Notes: generated by a model not told the origin, from the sequence alone. 64,000 nucleotides of DNA from CAWGLW01 sp963823525 (GCA_963823525.1 CAWGLW010000006.1:62001-126000), one strand, 5' to 3'; shown: positions 1-9,257, counted from the stretch's first letter. Program-made: numbers and translations.

Positions 1-1
1 C

Positions 2-562
2 GGCCTTCTGCACATGAAGAAAGTGGTCGGCTTTCTTGCGCGAGACGAGTTCGACCGCGAGAGCCTGCTGGCCCTGGTCAAGGTACGCGAGCCTTACTAC
101 GTACCCGAGGGGACGCCGCTCAACACACAGCTGGCCAATTTCCAGCGCCAGCGCCGACGAGTTGCGTTTGTCGTCGACGAATATGGCGATATCCAGGGGC
201 TTGTGACGCTCGAAGACCTGCTCGAGGAAATCGTCGGCGAATTTACGACCGACTCGAGCACCCTGAACAAAGATGTCGCCCGGCAGGGCGACAGTTACGT
301 GGTCAATGCGGCAGCCAGCCTGCGCCGGCTGAACCGCAAAATGGGCTGGGCTTTGCCGACCAACGGACCGCGGACGCTGAGCGGCCTGGTCATCGAACAC
401 CTCGAGACCATTCCAGAACCAGGCACGAGCCTGCAGATTGCAGGGTACACGATCGACGTGCTGCAGACCGCGGACAACACGATCAAGACCGCCCGCCTGA
501 AGCCAGCCGCCACCGCACCGGCCGATGCTGCCAGTCCAGGCATTTCAAAAGACCTTGCCTAG
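2..562 (+). CDS. CorC/HlyC-family transporter or magnesium/cobalt efflux protein, C-terminal part
   Basis: The open frame runs in from the left edge, so the true start lies outside the window. The visible 186 residues hold the end of a CBS-domain pair (a VAFVVDEYGDIQGLVTLEDLLEEIVGE stretch, broken here as VVDEYGDIQGLVTLEDLL then EEIVGE) followed by a CorC_HlyC C-terminal domain. This pairing is typical of CNNM/CorC-like membrane proteins that act in divalent-metal efflux or tolerance. The membrane domain must lie upstream. The stop overlaps the convergent radA stop by 18 bp. A short Ala/Pro-rich tail ends the protein. The family is clear; the substrate is not. Confidence 0.85.
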   Translation, partial: GLLHMKKVVGFLARDEFDRESLLALVKVREPYYVPEGTPLNTQLANFQRQRRRVAFVVDEYGDIQGLVTLEDLLEEIVGEFTTDSSTLNKDVARQGDSYVVNAAASLRRLNRKMGWALPTNGPRTLSGLVIEHLETIPEPGTSLQIAGYTIDVLQTADNTIKTARLKPAATAPADAASPGISKDLA

Positions 563-1894
563 CGCCTGTTCGAGCGTGGCGACGGCCTCGACTTCGATCT
601 GCTCGATCTTCCGGCGCGGGGCATTGGCCGCGGGGACCAGCGCGCGCCGGAAGCCCTGCTTGGCCGCCTCGCGCAGTCGCTCTTCACCAAACGGCACCGG
701 CCGAATCTCCCCGGTCAGGCCGAGTTCGCCGAAACACACAGTCGCCGACGGCAGCGGCCGGTTGCGCACACTGGAGGCCACGGCCAGCACGGCCGGCAGG
801 TCCGCGGCAGTCTCATTGATTCGCACCCCGCCGACAACGTTCACGAAAACATCGGAACCGGAAGTCGCAGTACCGCCGTGTCGATGCAGTACCGCGAGCA
901 GCAGCGCCAGCCGGCTCGACTCGAATCCGACAGCGACCCGCCGCGGCGACAGCCCCTGCGACTCGTCAACCAGCGCCTGGACTTCAACGAGCAGGTGACG
1001 GCTTCCCTCGTGCACAACCGTTACAGCGCTGCCGCTGGCGCTCTCATCGCGCCTCGAGAGAAATATTGCCGAAGGATTACGAACCTCTCTCAGGCCCTGC
1101 TCTGCCATCGCGAAGACGCCGATCTCGCTTGCGGCACCGAAACGATTCTTGACGGCGCGCACCACCCGGAAACGGCTGCCCGGGTCACTCTCGAAGTACA
1201 GTACCGTATCCACCATGTGCTCGAGTATTCGCGGCCCGGCAATCTGGCCCTCCTTGGTCACGTGCCCGATGATGATCACGACCGTGCCGGTTTCCTTTGC
1301 GTAGCGCACCAGTCGCGCCGAAGACTCGCGCACCTGAACAGCCGAACCGGCCGAGGACTCGCTTGCTTCGGTCTGCATCGTCTGTATTGAGTCAACGACG
1401 ACCACCGCGGCACGCGCCGCAGCGCTTTCCTCGATGATTGACTCGACACGGGTCTCAGCCACCAGCCGCATCGTCGTGGAATCGAGCCCGAGGCGGCGCG
1501 CCCGCAACGCAACCTGGCGCACTGACTCCTCCCCGGAGGCATAGAGCACCGTACGGCTTCGGCTCAGCGCGTCGGCGGCCTGCAAAAGCAGGGTCGACTT
1601 GCCGATCCCGGGATCACCGCCGAGCAGCACGACCGACCCGGCGACGAGACCACCGCCGAGCACGCGGTCGAGCTCACCGATACCTGTCTGTGCACGCACC
1701 TCGTCATCATCCGTGACGTCGGTCACGGTTTTGCTGCGCGGCGCAGCGCCCGGCGCCGGCTGCGGTCGCAGCCCGCTGACGGGCACCGCGAGCTCCAGTG
1801 TGTTCCAGGCCTCACAGGACGGACACTGGCCCTGCCACTGGGGAGTCCTTGCTCCACAGGAGCCACATACGTAGCTGGACTTCTGCCGCGCCAT
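545..1894 (-). CDS. radA: DNA repair protein RadA
   Basis: RadA is a RecA-like ATPase that promotes branch migration of recombination intermediates. The 449 residues have the full family layout: a four-cysteine zinc finger (C10, C13, C24, C27), a Walker A motif GGDPGIGKS at about 93-100, the RadA-specific KNRFG motif at 249-253 and a Lon-protease-like C-terminal domain. The length matches the family. It is convergent with the upstream CorC-like gene and divergent from the kinase operon, so its promoter lies in the roughly 120-bp gap before the kinase. Confidence 0.97.
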   Translation of the reverse strand: MARQKSSYVCGSCGARTPQWQGQCPSCEAWNTLELAVPVSGLRPQPAPGAAPRSKTVTDVTDDDEVRAQTGIGELDRVLGGGLVAGSVVLLGGDPGIGKSTLLLQAADALSRSRTVLYASGEESVRQVALRARRLGLDSTTMRLVAETRVESIIEESAAARAAVVVVDSIQTMQTEASESSAGSAVQVRESSARLVRYAKETGTVVIIIGHVTKEGQIAGPRILEHMVDTVLYFESDPGSRFRVVRAVKNRFGAASEIGVFAMAEQGLREVRNPSAIFLSRRDESASGSAVTVVHEGSRHLLVEVQALVDESQGLSPRRVAVGFESSRLALLLAVLHRHGGTATSGSDVFVNVVGGVRINETAADLPAVLAVASSVRNRPLPSATVCFGELGLTGEIRPVPFGEERLREAAKQGFRRALVPAANAPRRKIEQIEVEAVATLEQALGKVF

Positions 1895-2020
1895 GTTGCT
1901 CCGCTGTGTAACGAGGGGAATCGATCGGCCGCGATGCTAACACGGGCCGGAGGCCGCGCCGGGACTGTGACGCTGACAACAATTCTGGCCCCATGGCAAT
2001 CGTATACTTCCCCGCGAAAC

Positions 2021-2935
2021 ATGCATTCACCAGCCCGAAACACGTTCATGCTCGAAGAAATGGCCAGCGCGTCGGCGTCAGCATTGGCTCAGCGCGCCAT
2101 GCCCGCCAGGCTCGGCCGATATGAAATCATCGATGAACTCGGCAAAGGCGCCATGGGCGTGGTATACCGGGCACGCGACCCAATGATCGATCGCGAGGTG
2201 GCCCTGAAGGTGATTCCCCTGGCCGCTGAGTTCGAGGGCCGCGATCTCGAAGATGCGCGCACACGATTCTTCCGTGAAGCGGCGATGGCCGGCCGGCTCA
2301 ATCACCCGCACATCGTGACGATCTACGATGCCGGCGAAGATGAAAGCGGCAGTGCCTATATCGCAATGGAGCGGCTCAGCGGGCACCACCTCATCGAACA
2401 CACCCACGCCACGCGACTGCTGCCCTCTACAATCGTACTCGAGATAGTGGCGCGGCTCGCCGGAGCACTGCACTATGCGCACCATAATCAGGTCGTACAT
2501 CGCGACATAAAGCCCGCTAACGTCATGTTCGATGCGCCCAGTGGAGAACTGAAAATCACCGACTTCGGTATCGCACGGCTGACTGACTCCGGCCGCACGC
2601 GAACTGGAATCGTGCTCGGCACGCCGTCCTTCATGGCGCCGGAGCAGTTGCAGGGCGACAAAGTCACCGGGCAATCGGACCTGTTCTCGCTGGCCGTCTC
2701 GCTCTACCAGTTGCTCAGCGGCCAGCTGCCGTTTCGGGCCGACTCGATGCCGGGGCTGATGATGTGTATCGTCAAAGATCCCCACCCGCCCATCCGCACG
2801 CTGCGTCCCGATCTTCCCGCCGGACTCGACGCGTTCCTCGAGCGCGCACTGTGCAAGGATCCCGCCGGGCGCTTCGAAAGCGGGGCCGCGTTCTCACAGG
2901 CGCTGCGCGACCTGAACGTGCCGGACAGGGCCTGA
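2021..2935 (+). CDS. Serine/threonine protein kinase (Hanks type, soluble)
   Basis: The protein has all the kinase landmarks: a glycine loop GKGAMGVVYRA, a VAIK-type lysine (ALKVI, K63 from this start), the catalytic HRDIKPANVM loop at 160-169, DFG at 181-183 and an APEQ activation segment. No transmembrane or extracellular sensor follows the kinase domain, so it looks cytoplasmic. The start is uncertain. In-frame ATGs exist at 1934, 2021 and 2048, and the kinase fold begins near codon 33 of the 2021 start. A TATACT box at 2003-2008 would favour a start at or after 2021. The PP2C gene begins immediately after the stop, and an FHA protein follows, so this is a phospho-signalling operon. Confidence 0.92.
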   Translation: MHSPARNTFMLEEMASASASALAQRAMPARLGRYEIIDELGKGAMGVVYRARDPMIDREVALKVIPLAAEFEGRDLEDARTRFFREAAMAGRLNHPHIVTIYDAGEDESGSAYIAMERLSGHHLIEHTHATRLLPSTIVLEIVARLAGALHYAHHNQVVHRDIKPANVMFDAPSGELKITDFGIARLTDSGRTRTGIVLGTPSFMAPEQLQGDKVTGQSDLFSLAVSLYQLLSGQLPFRADSMPGLMMCIVKDPHPPIRTLRPDLPAGLDAFLERALCKDPAGRFESGAAFSQALRDLNVPDRA

Positions 2936-3763
2936 GTGGTGAACCTCAAGGGCAGGCTGCGTTGCGTCGGCGTCACCGACACGGGTCGAGTCCGTGAGCA
3001 CAACGAAGACACAATCGGCACGGATCCGGGCATTGGCCTGATCGTACTGGCCGATGGAATGGGCGGATACAAGGCCGGCGAAGTGGCCAGCGGAATTACC
3101 GTTCGCACGGTCCTTAGCCTGCTGAAGGCCGCTCTCGAGCGTGAAGACCTCGGTATACGCGACGAACAAAGCGGTCTGAGCCGACCCGGCATCCTGCTGC
3201 GTGACGCGATCCAGCGTGCAAACAAGCTGATTTATCAGACCGCGAAAGTCCAGGCCAACTGTGAGGGCATGGGCACCACCGTGGTTGCCGGAATTTTCCA
3301 CGACAATCACCTGACGCTTGCGCACGTCGGTGACTCCAGGGCCTACCGGATGCGCGATGGTCAGCTAGAGCAACTGACCCAGGACCACTCGCTGCTGCAG
3401 GAACTCGTTTCGAGGGGTTTTTACACGCAGGAGGAAGCCGAACGCGCGGCATCACGGAACTACGTCACACGGGCACTCGGCGTTGAACCGACCGTCGAGG
3501 TGGAAATCACCGAGGTGGACGCAAAAAAAGACGACCTGGTTCTAATTTGCTCCGATGGCCTGTCAGACATGGTGGAAGATGATGATATTCAGTTAACGAT
3601 CAGTACCTTTGGTGCTAATCTTGAAACTCTTGCGAGGCAACTGATACTGCTTAGCAATGACAACGGCGGCCGGGACAACGTATCGATCGTGCTCACTCGC
3701 GTGCTGGACAGCTTCCCGGCGCGGCGCGGCCTGATCAAGCGTCTGAGCAATATCTTCGACTAA
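2936..3763 (+). CDS. PP2C-family serine/threonine protein phosphatase
   Basis: This is a 275-residue metal-dependent phosphatase that would reverse the phosphorylation made by the kinase encoded just upstream. Visible family motifs include REHNEDT near the N-terminus, VLADGMGGYKAGE (metal-binding Asp and Gly), GMGTTVVA, AHVGDSRAYR, ICSDGLSD and the final GGRDNVSIVL. These supply the acidic metal ligands of the PP2C core. It starts with GTG directly after the TGA of the kinase, which implies translational coupling. It has no membrane segment. The substrate is unknown; the neighbouring FHA protein is the obvious reader of the phospho-signal. Confidence 0.95.
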   Translation: MVNLKGRLRCVGVTDTGRVREHNEDTIGTDPGIGLIVLADGMGGYKAGEVASGITVRTVLSLLKAALEREDLGIRDEQSGLSRPGILLRDAIQRANKLIYQTAKVQANCEGMGTTVVAGIFHDNHLTLAHVGDSRAYRMRDGQLEQLTQDHSLLQELVSRGFYTQEEAERAASRNYVTRALGVEPTVEVEITEVDAKKDDLVLICSDGLSDMVEDDDIQLTISTFGANLETLARQLILLSNDNGGRDNVSIVLTRVLDSFPARRGLIKRLSNIFD

Positions 3764-3783
3764 CGGATTTCATAGGCAATCGC

Positions 3784-4497
3784 ATGGCCAGACTGGTATT
3801 GAGTCTCGACGAACAGCAACTCGCCGAGTACAACATGAGCAAGGAACGTTACACGGTGGGACGACTGCCGGATAACGACATCCGCATTGACAATCCGGCG
3901 GTCAGCGGCCACCACGCCCTGATCATCAATATCCTCAATGACTCCTTTCTCGAAGACCTCAACAGCACCAACGGCACCTATGTCAACGGAAAGCTGATCA
4001 AGAAGCATGCGCTGCAGCACGGTGACATGATCACCGTCGGCCACCATTCACTGCGCTTCATCGACGGCGAAACGGACGAGTCGCAGGACGAATTCGAACG
4101 AACAATGATAATCGGCCCGAAGGATGCCGACCGTTACAAGTCCCATCGCGGCGTTGCCGGCGCCGAGGCCGCGGCCCGCGCCGAAAAAGCGGCCGCCGCT
4201 CCGGCGGCAACCCCGGCGGGCGTGGCGCTCAAGGCGCGTCTGCAGGTGCTGAGCGGCCAGTTTGCCGGCCGCGAACTCGAACTCGTGAAGACACTGACCA
4301 CACTGGGCCGTCCCGGCGTGCAGGTTGCGGCGATCACGCGGCGTGCCGACGGGTTCCACATCGTGCACCTCGAAAGTGGCAAGCCGAACAGCTTCCCGTT
4401 GCTCAACGGCGAGCCACTCGGACCGCAGGCGCGCCCGCTTAACGACAACGACGTCATCGAGCTGGCCGGCGTCAAAATGGGCTTCTTCACGAGCTGA
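3784..4497 (+). CDS. Double FHA-domain protein
   Basis: The first 85 residues form a classic phosphothreonine-binding FHA domain: VGRLPDNDIRI, then a conserved SGHHA and the LNSTNGTYVNG loop. An Ala-rich linker (about 115-145) leads to a second, more divergent FHA-like domain (about 148-237) with LTTLGRPG and a LLNGEPL loop. The linker also follows a FERTMI sequence that could be a kinase target, in the manner of other FHA partners; that part is inference. It is third in the kinase-phosphatase-FHA operon, 20 bp after the phosphatase stop, and convergent with alr. Confidence 0.9.
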   Translation: MARLVLSLDEQQLAEYNMSKERYTVGRLPDNDIRIDNPAVSGHHALIINILNDSFLEDLNSTNGTYVNGKLIKKHALQHGDMITVGHHSLRFIDGETDESQDEFERTMIIGPKDADRYKSHRGVAGAEAAARAEKAAAAPAATPAGVALKARLQVLSGQFAGRELELVKTLTTLGRPGVQVAAITRRADGFHIVHLESGKPNSFPLLNGEPLGPQARPLNDNDVIELAGVKMGFFTS

Positions 4498-4552
4498 AGC
4501 CGGGGATCTGGCGGGGCAACGAGCGCGACCGGAATCGATGGTCCTGCGGCGC

Positions 4553-5629
4553 TCAACGCAGCTCGTGATGCACGCGCAGGCTCACCCCGCACAGCAACTC
4601 ATACGGAATCGCGCCCGCGTGCCCGGCCACGGCCTCAACCGGTAATTCCGGACCCCATAGCTGCACCTCGTCGCCCGGGCGCACCGGCCGCAGCCCGGTC
4701 ACGTCGATCGTGATCATGTCCATCGAAACACAGCCGATCAGCGCCGCGCACTGCCCGGCCACCCTGACCGGCGTACCGGTGGCAATGCTGCGCATGTAGC
4801 CGTCACCATAGCCGGCTGCAACCACGGCCATGCGCGTCGAGCGCGTCGAGCGCCATTTCGCTCCATAGCCAACCGATTCACCGGCCTCGAGGTCCTTGAC
4901 CGCGATGACCTCGCTCTGCAATGTCATTGCCGCCCGCAGGCCGAGGTCGGCTCCGAGCTGCCCGGCGAAGGGTGACACGCCGTAGAGCATCAGGCCCGGT
5001 CGCACCCAGTCGGCCCGTGAGTCCGGCCAGCCCAGCACGCCGGCCGAATTGGCAACACTGCGCTCTCCCGGCAGTCCTGCCGTGACACCCGCAAAAGCGG
5101 CCAGCTGCCGCGCGGTCATCGCATCATCGAGGTCATCGGCATTGGCGAGGTGGGTGACCAGCACCGGCTCCGGCAATACACCGCGGATGCCGACGAGCCG
5201 CTGGTAGGCATCGGCAAACTCCGCCACGCGGAACCCGAGCCGGTTCATCCCGGAATCGATCTTTATCCAGGTCCGCAGCGGCGTCGCATCGCCGCGTTGC
5301 TCGAGCAGTTGCAGTTGCTCGAAGCTGTGCACCATCAGTTCGAGATTCTGCTGCGCTGCCATCGCGAGTTGCTCCGCGCTGAATACACCTTCGAGCAGCA
5401 GAATACGATTGGTAAGGCCAGCGGTGCGCAGCGCCACGCCTTCCTCTATGCGCGCCACGGCCAGGCCGTCGCTGCCGGCCAGCGCCCTGGAAGCGGCGAT
5501 GAGCCCGTGACCATAGGCATTGGCTTTGACGACCGCCATGACCCGGCTGTCTGGCGCTGCCGCCCGGACCCGCGCGAGATTGTGCGTCAATGACGCAGTG
5601 TCGATGATGGCTCGAATCTGCGGCTTCAT
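4553..5629 (-). CDS. alr: Alanine racemase, PLP-dependent
   Basis: Alr converts L-alanine to D-alanine for peptidoglycan. The 358 residues begin with the PLP-lysine motif VVKANAYGHG (lysine near residue 34) and carry the second-domain catalytic region around VGYGAKW and the C-terminal GDEVQLWG strand. The length is normal. The start overlaps the dnaB stop by one base (TGATG), so alr is co-translated at the end of the rpsF-rpsR-rplI-dnaB operon, as in Pseudomonas. Confidence 0.96.
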   Translation of the reverse strand: MKPQIRAIIDTASLTHNLARVRAAAPDSRVMAVVKANAYGHGLIAASRALAGSDGLAVARIEEGVALRTAGLTNRILLLEGVFSAEQLAMAAQQNLELMVHSFEQLQLLEQRGDATPLRTWIKIDSGMNRLGFRVAEFADAYQRLVGIRGVLPEPVLVTHLANADDLDDAMTARQLAAFAGVTAGLPGERSVANSAGVLGWPDSRADWVRPGLMLYGVSPFAGQLGADLGLRAAMTLQSEVIAVKDLEAGESVGYGAKWRSTRSTRMAVVAAGYGDGYMRSIATGTPVRVAGQCAALIGCVSMDMITIDVTGLRPVRPGDEVQLWGPELPVEAVAGHAGAIPYELLCGVSLRVHHELR

Positions 5630-7041
5630 CAGCCGCCGTAGCTGTAATCGCCGGAGGCCATGTTCTCGAATCGCGTGTACTTGCCGAGGAAGGTCAGGTG
5701 CACTTCTCCGGTCGGGCCGTTGCGCTGCTTGGCGATGATGATATCCGCAATACCCTTGCGCGGGGTTTCCGGCTCGTACACTTCCTCACGGTAGATCATC
5801 ATGATCACGTCAGCGTCCTGCTCGATGGCGCCTGATTCGCGCAGGTCGGACATCACGGGTTTCTTGTCGGTACGCTGCTCCACGCTGCGATTGAGCTGCG
5901 ATAGCGCGATGACCGGGACAGACAGTTCCTTGGCCAGCGCCTTCAGTGAGCGCGAGATCTCCGAGATTTCGGTGGCGCGGTTCTCCTTGCCACCGGCGAC
6001 CTGCATCAATTGCAGGTAATCGACAACGATCAGGCCGAGCCCGCCGTGTTCGCGCATCAGGCGCCGCGCCCGCGCGCGGACCTCCGTGGGAGTCAATGCG
6101 CCGCTGTCGTCGATGTAGAGCGAAGCGGTCTTCATCTGGGCAATGGCGCCATTGATGCGCGCCCAGTCTTCATCACCAAACATGCCGGTGCGCAAATGGG
6201 ACTGATCGACGCGGCCCAGCGATGAAATCATGCGAAATGCCAGTTGCTCCCGCGACATTTCCATCGAGAACACGGCCACGGGCACGTTTTTGCCGATCGC
6301 CGCGTTTTCAGCGATGTTCAGCGCCAGCGTGGTCTTTCCCATCGAGGGGCGGCCGGCAATGACGATCAGGTCGCCAGGCTGCAGACCCGCCGTCATCTTG
6401 TCGAGATCGCTGTACCCGCTGCTGACCCCGGTCAGTTGTCCCTGCGACTGGTGCAACATGTCCAGCCGATCGATCGTCGCGCCGAGCACGTCGCGCAGGG
6501 GCACGAAACCGGAGCCGCTGCGACTCCCCTGCTCGGCGATCTCGAACACGCGACGTTCTGCGTCATCGACGAGTTCGGCCGCGGGTCGGCCTTCCGACCC
6601 ATATGCACTCGCCGCTATCTCGCCACTGACGCGAATCAGCTTCCTGAGCAGCGACCGCTCGCGAACGATGTCGGCGTAGGCCCGGATATTCGCCGCCGTC
6701 GGAGTATCGCGGGCAAGCCCGGCCAGATAGGCAAGCCCGCCCGTCTCGTCGTCCAGCCCCTGAGCGGCGAGGTACTCGGCCAGCGTGACCGCATCGCTCG
6801 GCTGGCTGCGGGCCGAAAGATCAGCAATCGCCTGGAAGATATTCTGGTGGTCGCGCCGGTAGAAGTCAGTGGCCGTAAGACGATCAGCGACGGCATCCCA
6901 GGTGCTGTTATCGAGCAGCAGCCCGCCGAGCACCGCCTGCTCGGCCTCGACTGAGTGCGGTGGTATCCGCAACGCCTCAGTGTTCGAGACGGGCCTCACC
7001 GACCGGTAAAAGCCACCAGAGCCCTCCGCTTCCTGCGCCAT
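5629..7041 (-). CDS. dnaB: Replicative DNA helicase DnaB
   Basis: DnaB is the hexameric 5'-3' helicase of the replication fork. The N-terminal primase-interaction domain begins with PHSVEAEQAVLGGLL, and the RecA-like motor carries Walker A IAGRPSMGKTTLAL, a VVDYLQLM Walker B region and the SQLNRSVEQR motif. The size, 470 residues, is standard and no intein interrupts the Walker region. It sits 24 bp after rplI and touches alr. Confidence 0.98.
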   Translation of the reverse strand: MAQEAEGSGGFYRSVRPVSNTEALRIPPHSVEAEQAVLGGLLLDNSTWDAVADRLTATDFYRRDHQNIFQAIADLSARSQPSDAVTLAEYLAAQGLDDETGGLAYLAGLARDTPTAANIRAYADIVRERSLLRKLIRVSGEIAASAYGSEGRPAAELVDDAERRVFEIAEQGSRSGSGFVPLRDVLGATIDRLDMLHQSQGQLTGVSSGYSDLDKMTAGLQPGDLIVIAGRPSMGKTTLALNIAENAAIGKNVPVAVFSMEMSREQLAFRMISSLGRVDQSHLRTGMFGDEDWARINGAIAQMKTASLYIDDSGALTPTEVRARARRLMREHGGLGLIVVDYLQLMQVAGGKENRATEISEISRSLKALAKELSVPVIALSQLNRSVEQRTDKKPVMSDLRESGAIEQDADVIMMIYREEVYEPETPRKGIADIIIAKQRNGPTGEVHLTFLGKYTRFENMASGDYSYGG

Positions 7042-7065
7042 CGCTGCTCCCCCGATGCTCGAAGA

Positions 7066-7515
7066 TTACTCCTCGGCAGTGATGATGACCGGCAGATCGA
7101 CCTCAACGTCGGTGTACAGATGCAGTTTGACCACGTGCTCACCAATGAGCCGGATCGGACCGGCGGGCAGGCGGACTTCGGCGCGCTCGATCCGGATACC
7201 GGCCTGCGTGCAGGCCTCGGCAATATCTGCGGTGCCAACGGAGCCGAACAGCTTGCCTTCGCCACCGGCCTTCGCGGTCAGGTTCAGCGTAAAGCCCTCG
7301 AGCTGGCCAGCGCGCAGCACTGCGCTGTCTTTCTCATCGGAGGCTCGCTTTTCGAGTTCCGCCCGTCGTTCCTCGAACTTAGCGAGGTTCGCAGGCGTCG
7401 CCAGCGCCGCTTTGCCCTGCGGCAGAAGGAAATTGCGCCCATAGCCGGGCTTGACCTTTACCGTCTCGCCGATGCCGCCGAGATTGGCGACTCTCTGAAG
7501 CAGGATGACTTCCAT
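7066..7515 (-). CDS. rplI: 50S ribosomal protein L9
   Basis: L9 binds domain V of 23S rRNA and reaches out along the ribosome surface. The N-terminus MEVILLQRVANLGGIG followed by KPGYGRNFLLPQGKA is the L9 signature. A long helix and a C-terminal rRNA-binding domain complete 149 residues, the usual length. It lies between the DUF2232 membrane protein and dnaB in a conserved operon. Confidence 0.98.
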   Translation of the reverse strand: MEVILLQRVANLGGIGETVKVKPGYGRNFLLPQGKAALATPANLAKFEERRAELEKRASDEKDSAVLRAGQLEGFTLNLTAKAGGEGKLFGSVGTADIAEACTQAGIRIERAEVRLPAGPIRLIGEHVVKLHLYTDVEVDLPVIITAEE

Positions 7516-7553
7516 GAGTAACTCCTCAGTTCAATACTGTCAATCTTAGATGA

Positions 7554-8453
7554 TCAAGCCTTCTGCACCCCGGTTCGCGAGCGCAGCCAGTTGTCCACAA
7601 ATCCCCAACCGCCCAGCAGCGCTACGGTCGGCGGCGCAGCAACGACGAGCAGCACGTAGAGGATCCAGAGCCACATCCCGCTTCCGGAACCCGCCGCCTT
7701 GCGTCGATGGGCGGCCGCCAGCCCGATCAACGTCAGTGCGCCAAGAAACAGCCTCGCGAGGTCGTCCAGCAGCGCGCTGTCGGTCAGAATCGACGCCACA
7801 ATCACGATCGCCGCGACCACACCCAGCGCCAGGCCCAGCCTCAGCTGCTGGAACTCCATGCCGAAGCGCCCGGGCTGCAGCGACAATGACTGCCACCAGC
7901 GCGCTACAAACAGCGCGCACATCGCCAGCAGGACCGTCAGCAGCGCAATCCAGCCCCACAGTGTGCGCGCAAAAGACTCCACCAGCCCCTCTTCCTGCAG
8001 ATCCATCGTCCAGCCGCGCTGCTGCATCTGTTCAGCCAGGTCGCGTACGAAAGGCGCCCAGAACTGCTGGGGATCGCCGAGCTTCGCGTGCAATACGACG
8101 ATGAGCAACGTACCGGCGATGACCGCCACCTGCAGACAGAGCGACAGGGAATTCGTGCGCCGCAGCAGCAGGCCCAGTGCCAGTGGCGGACCGAGCACCC
8201 AGGCCGAGTAGACCAGACCCACCGAGACCGGCCGGCCGATCAGCACCATGGCGCCGGTCAGCAACAGTGTCGCCCCGAGGGCGACCATCAGACCGACCTT
8301 CCCGTCGCGCATCAGCGCCAGCAAAGCGGGCACGGCGCCTGGCAGGAAAAAAGCAAAGCCGAGACCGAACAGCGGCAGCAGTCCGAGCAGGCCGGTGACG
8401 AACACCGCCCCGCCCGGATTTGCGGCGAGCCAGTTTGCCAGCTTTCGATTCAT
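7554..8453 (-). CDS. DUF2232 (YybS-like) multi-spanning membrane protein
   Basis: The 299 residues are almost entirely hydrophobic and predict about eight membrane helices. The length, composition and position between rpsR and rplI match the DUF2232/YybS-like inner-membrane proteins found at this place in Pseudomonas and relatives. Its molecular role is not established. Its start is 46 bp after rpsR and its stop 38 bp before rplI, so it is co-transcribed with the ribosomal protein genes. Confidence 0.8.
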   Translation of the reverse strand: MNRKLANWLAANPGGAVFVTGLLGLLPLFGLGFAFFLPGAVPALLALMRDGKVGLMVALGATLLLTGAMVLIGRPVSVGLVYSAWVLGPPLALGLLLRRTNSLSLCLQVAVIAGTLLIVVLHAKLGDPQQFWAPFVRDLAEQMQQRGWTMDLQEEGLVESFARTLWGWIALLTVLLAMCALFVARWWQSLSLQPGRFGMEFQQLRLGLALGVVAAIVIVASILTDSALLDDLARLFLGALTLIGLAAAHRRKAAGSGSGMWLWILYVLLVVAAPPTVALLGGWGFVDNWLRSRTGVQKA

Positions 8454-8499
8454 CAGGGCGCTCCGGTGCCGATACGATCAACCCGGCGCGCTTGCCGTA

Positions 8500-8724
8500 T
8501 CAGTGCTGGTCGGTATACGGCAGCAGCGCGAGATACCGGGCGCGCTTGATCGCCAGTGCAAGCTGTCGCTGGTAATGCGCACGCGTGCCGGTAATACGGC
8601 TGGGTACGATCTTGCCGGTCTCGGTGATATAGCCCTTGAGTGTCGCGAGATCCTTGTAATCGATCTGCTCGACACCGTCGGCCGTGAACTTGCAGAACTT
8701 ACGGCGGCGAAAAAAACGTGCCAT
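8500..8724 (-). CDS. rpsR: 30S ribosomal protein S18
   Basis: S18 pairs with S6 on the 30S platform. The 74 residues contain the S18 core: RRRKFCKF near the start, IDYKDLATLKGYI, the GKIVPSRITGT stretch and the basic QRQLALAIKRARYLALLPY end. The length is normal. It follows rpsF by 47 bp, and the priB gene that some enteric operons carry between them is absent. Confidence 0.98.
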   Translation of the reverse strand: MARFFRRRKFCKFTADGVEQIDYKDLATLKGYITETGKIVPSRITGTRAHYQRQLALAIKRARYLALLPYTDQH

Positions 8725-8771
8725 GGGTCAACTCCGGTAATGCTGTGTCGGTAAGGCGCTGATCAAAAGGT

Positions 8772-9257
8772 TCAGCCGGCCGCGGGAGGCTCGGCGTCGC
8801 CCTCGACAGAATCCGCCGCAGGCGCCGGCGCATCGGTCTCAGACGCCTCAGCGGACGCTCTGCGCGCCGCGCGCCTGTCGTCGGCGCTCGACTCGTCGTC
8901 AGAGTCATCATCGCTGGCCACGCCACCTTCGCCCTCGCTCTCGGTACGCGCCATCGGCGACGGCTCAGTCTCCGGTCCGGGCATGCTCAGCACGAGGTTA
9001 CGGATGACGGCATCACTGAAACGAAACGCGCCGGTGAGTTCATCGAGCGTGGCCTGGTCGCACTCGATATTCATCAGCACGTAGTGTGCCTTGTGGATCT
9101 TGTTAACGGGGTAGGCCAGCTGGCGGCGACCCCAGTCCTCGAGGCGGTGCATCACGCCGTTGTTCGACTCGATGATGCCGCGGTACCGCTCGATCATGGC
9201 GGGGACTTGTTCACTCTGGTCAGGGTGGACCAGAAACACGATTTCGTAATGACGCAC
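8772..9257 (-). CDS. rpsF: 30S ribosomal protein S6 with long acidic C-terminal tail
   Basis: The first 95 residues are a standard S6 fold (MRHYEIVFLVHPDQSEQVP, then WGRRQLAYPVNKIHKAHYVL). After about residue 100 the protein runs on for some 60 residues of Ser/Asp/Glu/Ala-rich low complexity, giving 161 residues against about 95-135 in many bacteria. In E. coli the S6 tail receives glutamates from RimK; here the acidic tail is largely encoded. It is the first gene of the ribosomal operon, with a clear promoter upstream. Confidence 0.97.
   Translation of the reverse strand: MRHYEIVFLVHPDQSEQVPAMIERYRGIIESNNGVMHRLEDWGRRQLAYPVNKIHKAHYVLMNIECDQATLDELTGAFRFSDAVIRNLVLSMPGPETEPSPMARTESEGEGGVASDDDSDDESSADDRRAARRASAEASETDAPAPAADSVEGDAEPPAAG

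Noticed and set aside
2078..2785. 235-residue minus-strand frame
   Set aside because: It is antisense to the kinase core; no motif.
7554..8453. DUF2232 gene as an insertion between ribosomal genes
   Set aside because: This arrangement is ordinary in Pseudomonas-like operons, so it is not an anomaly.
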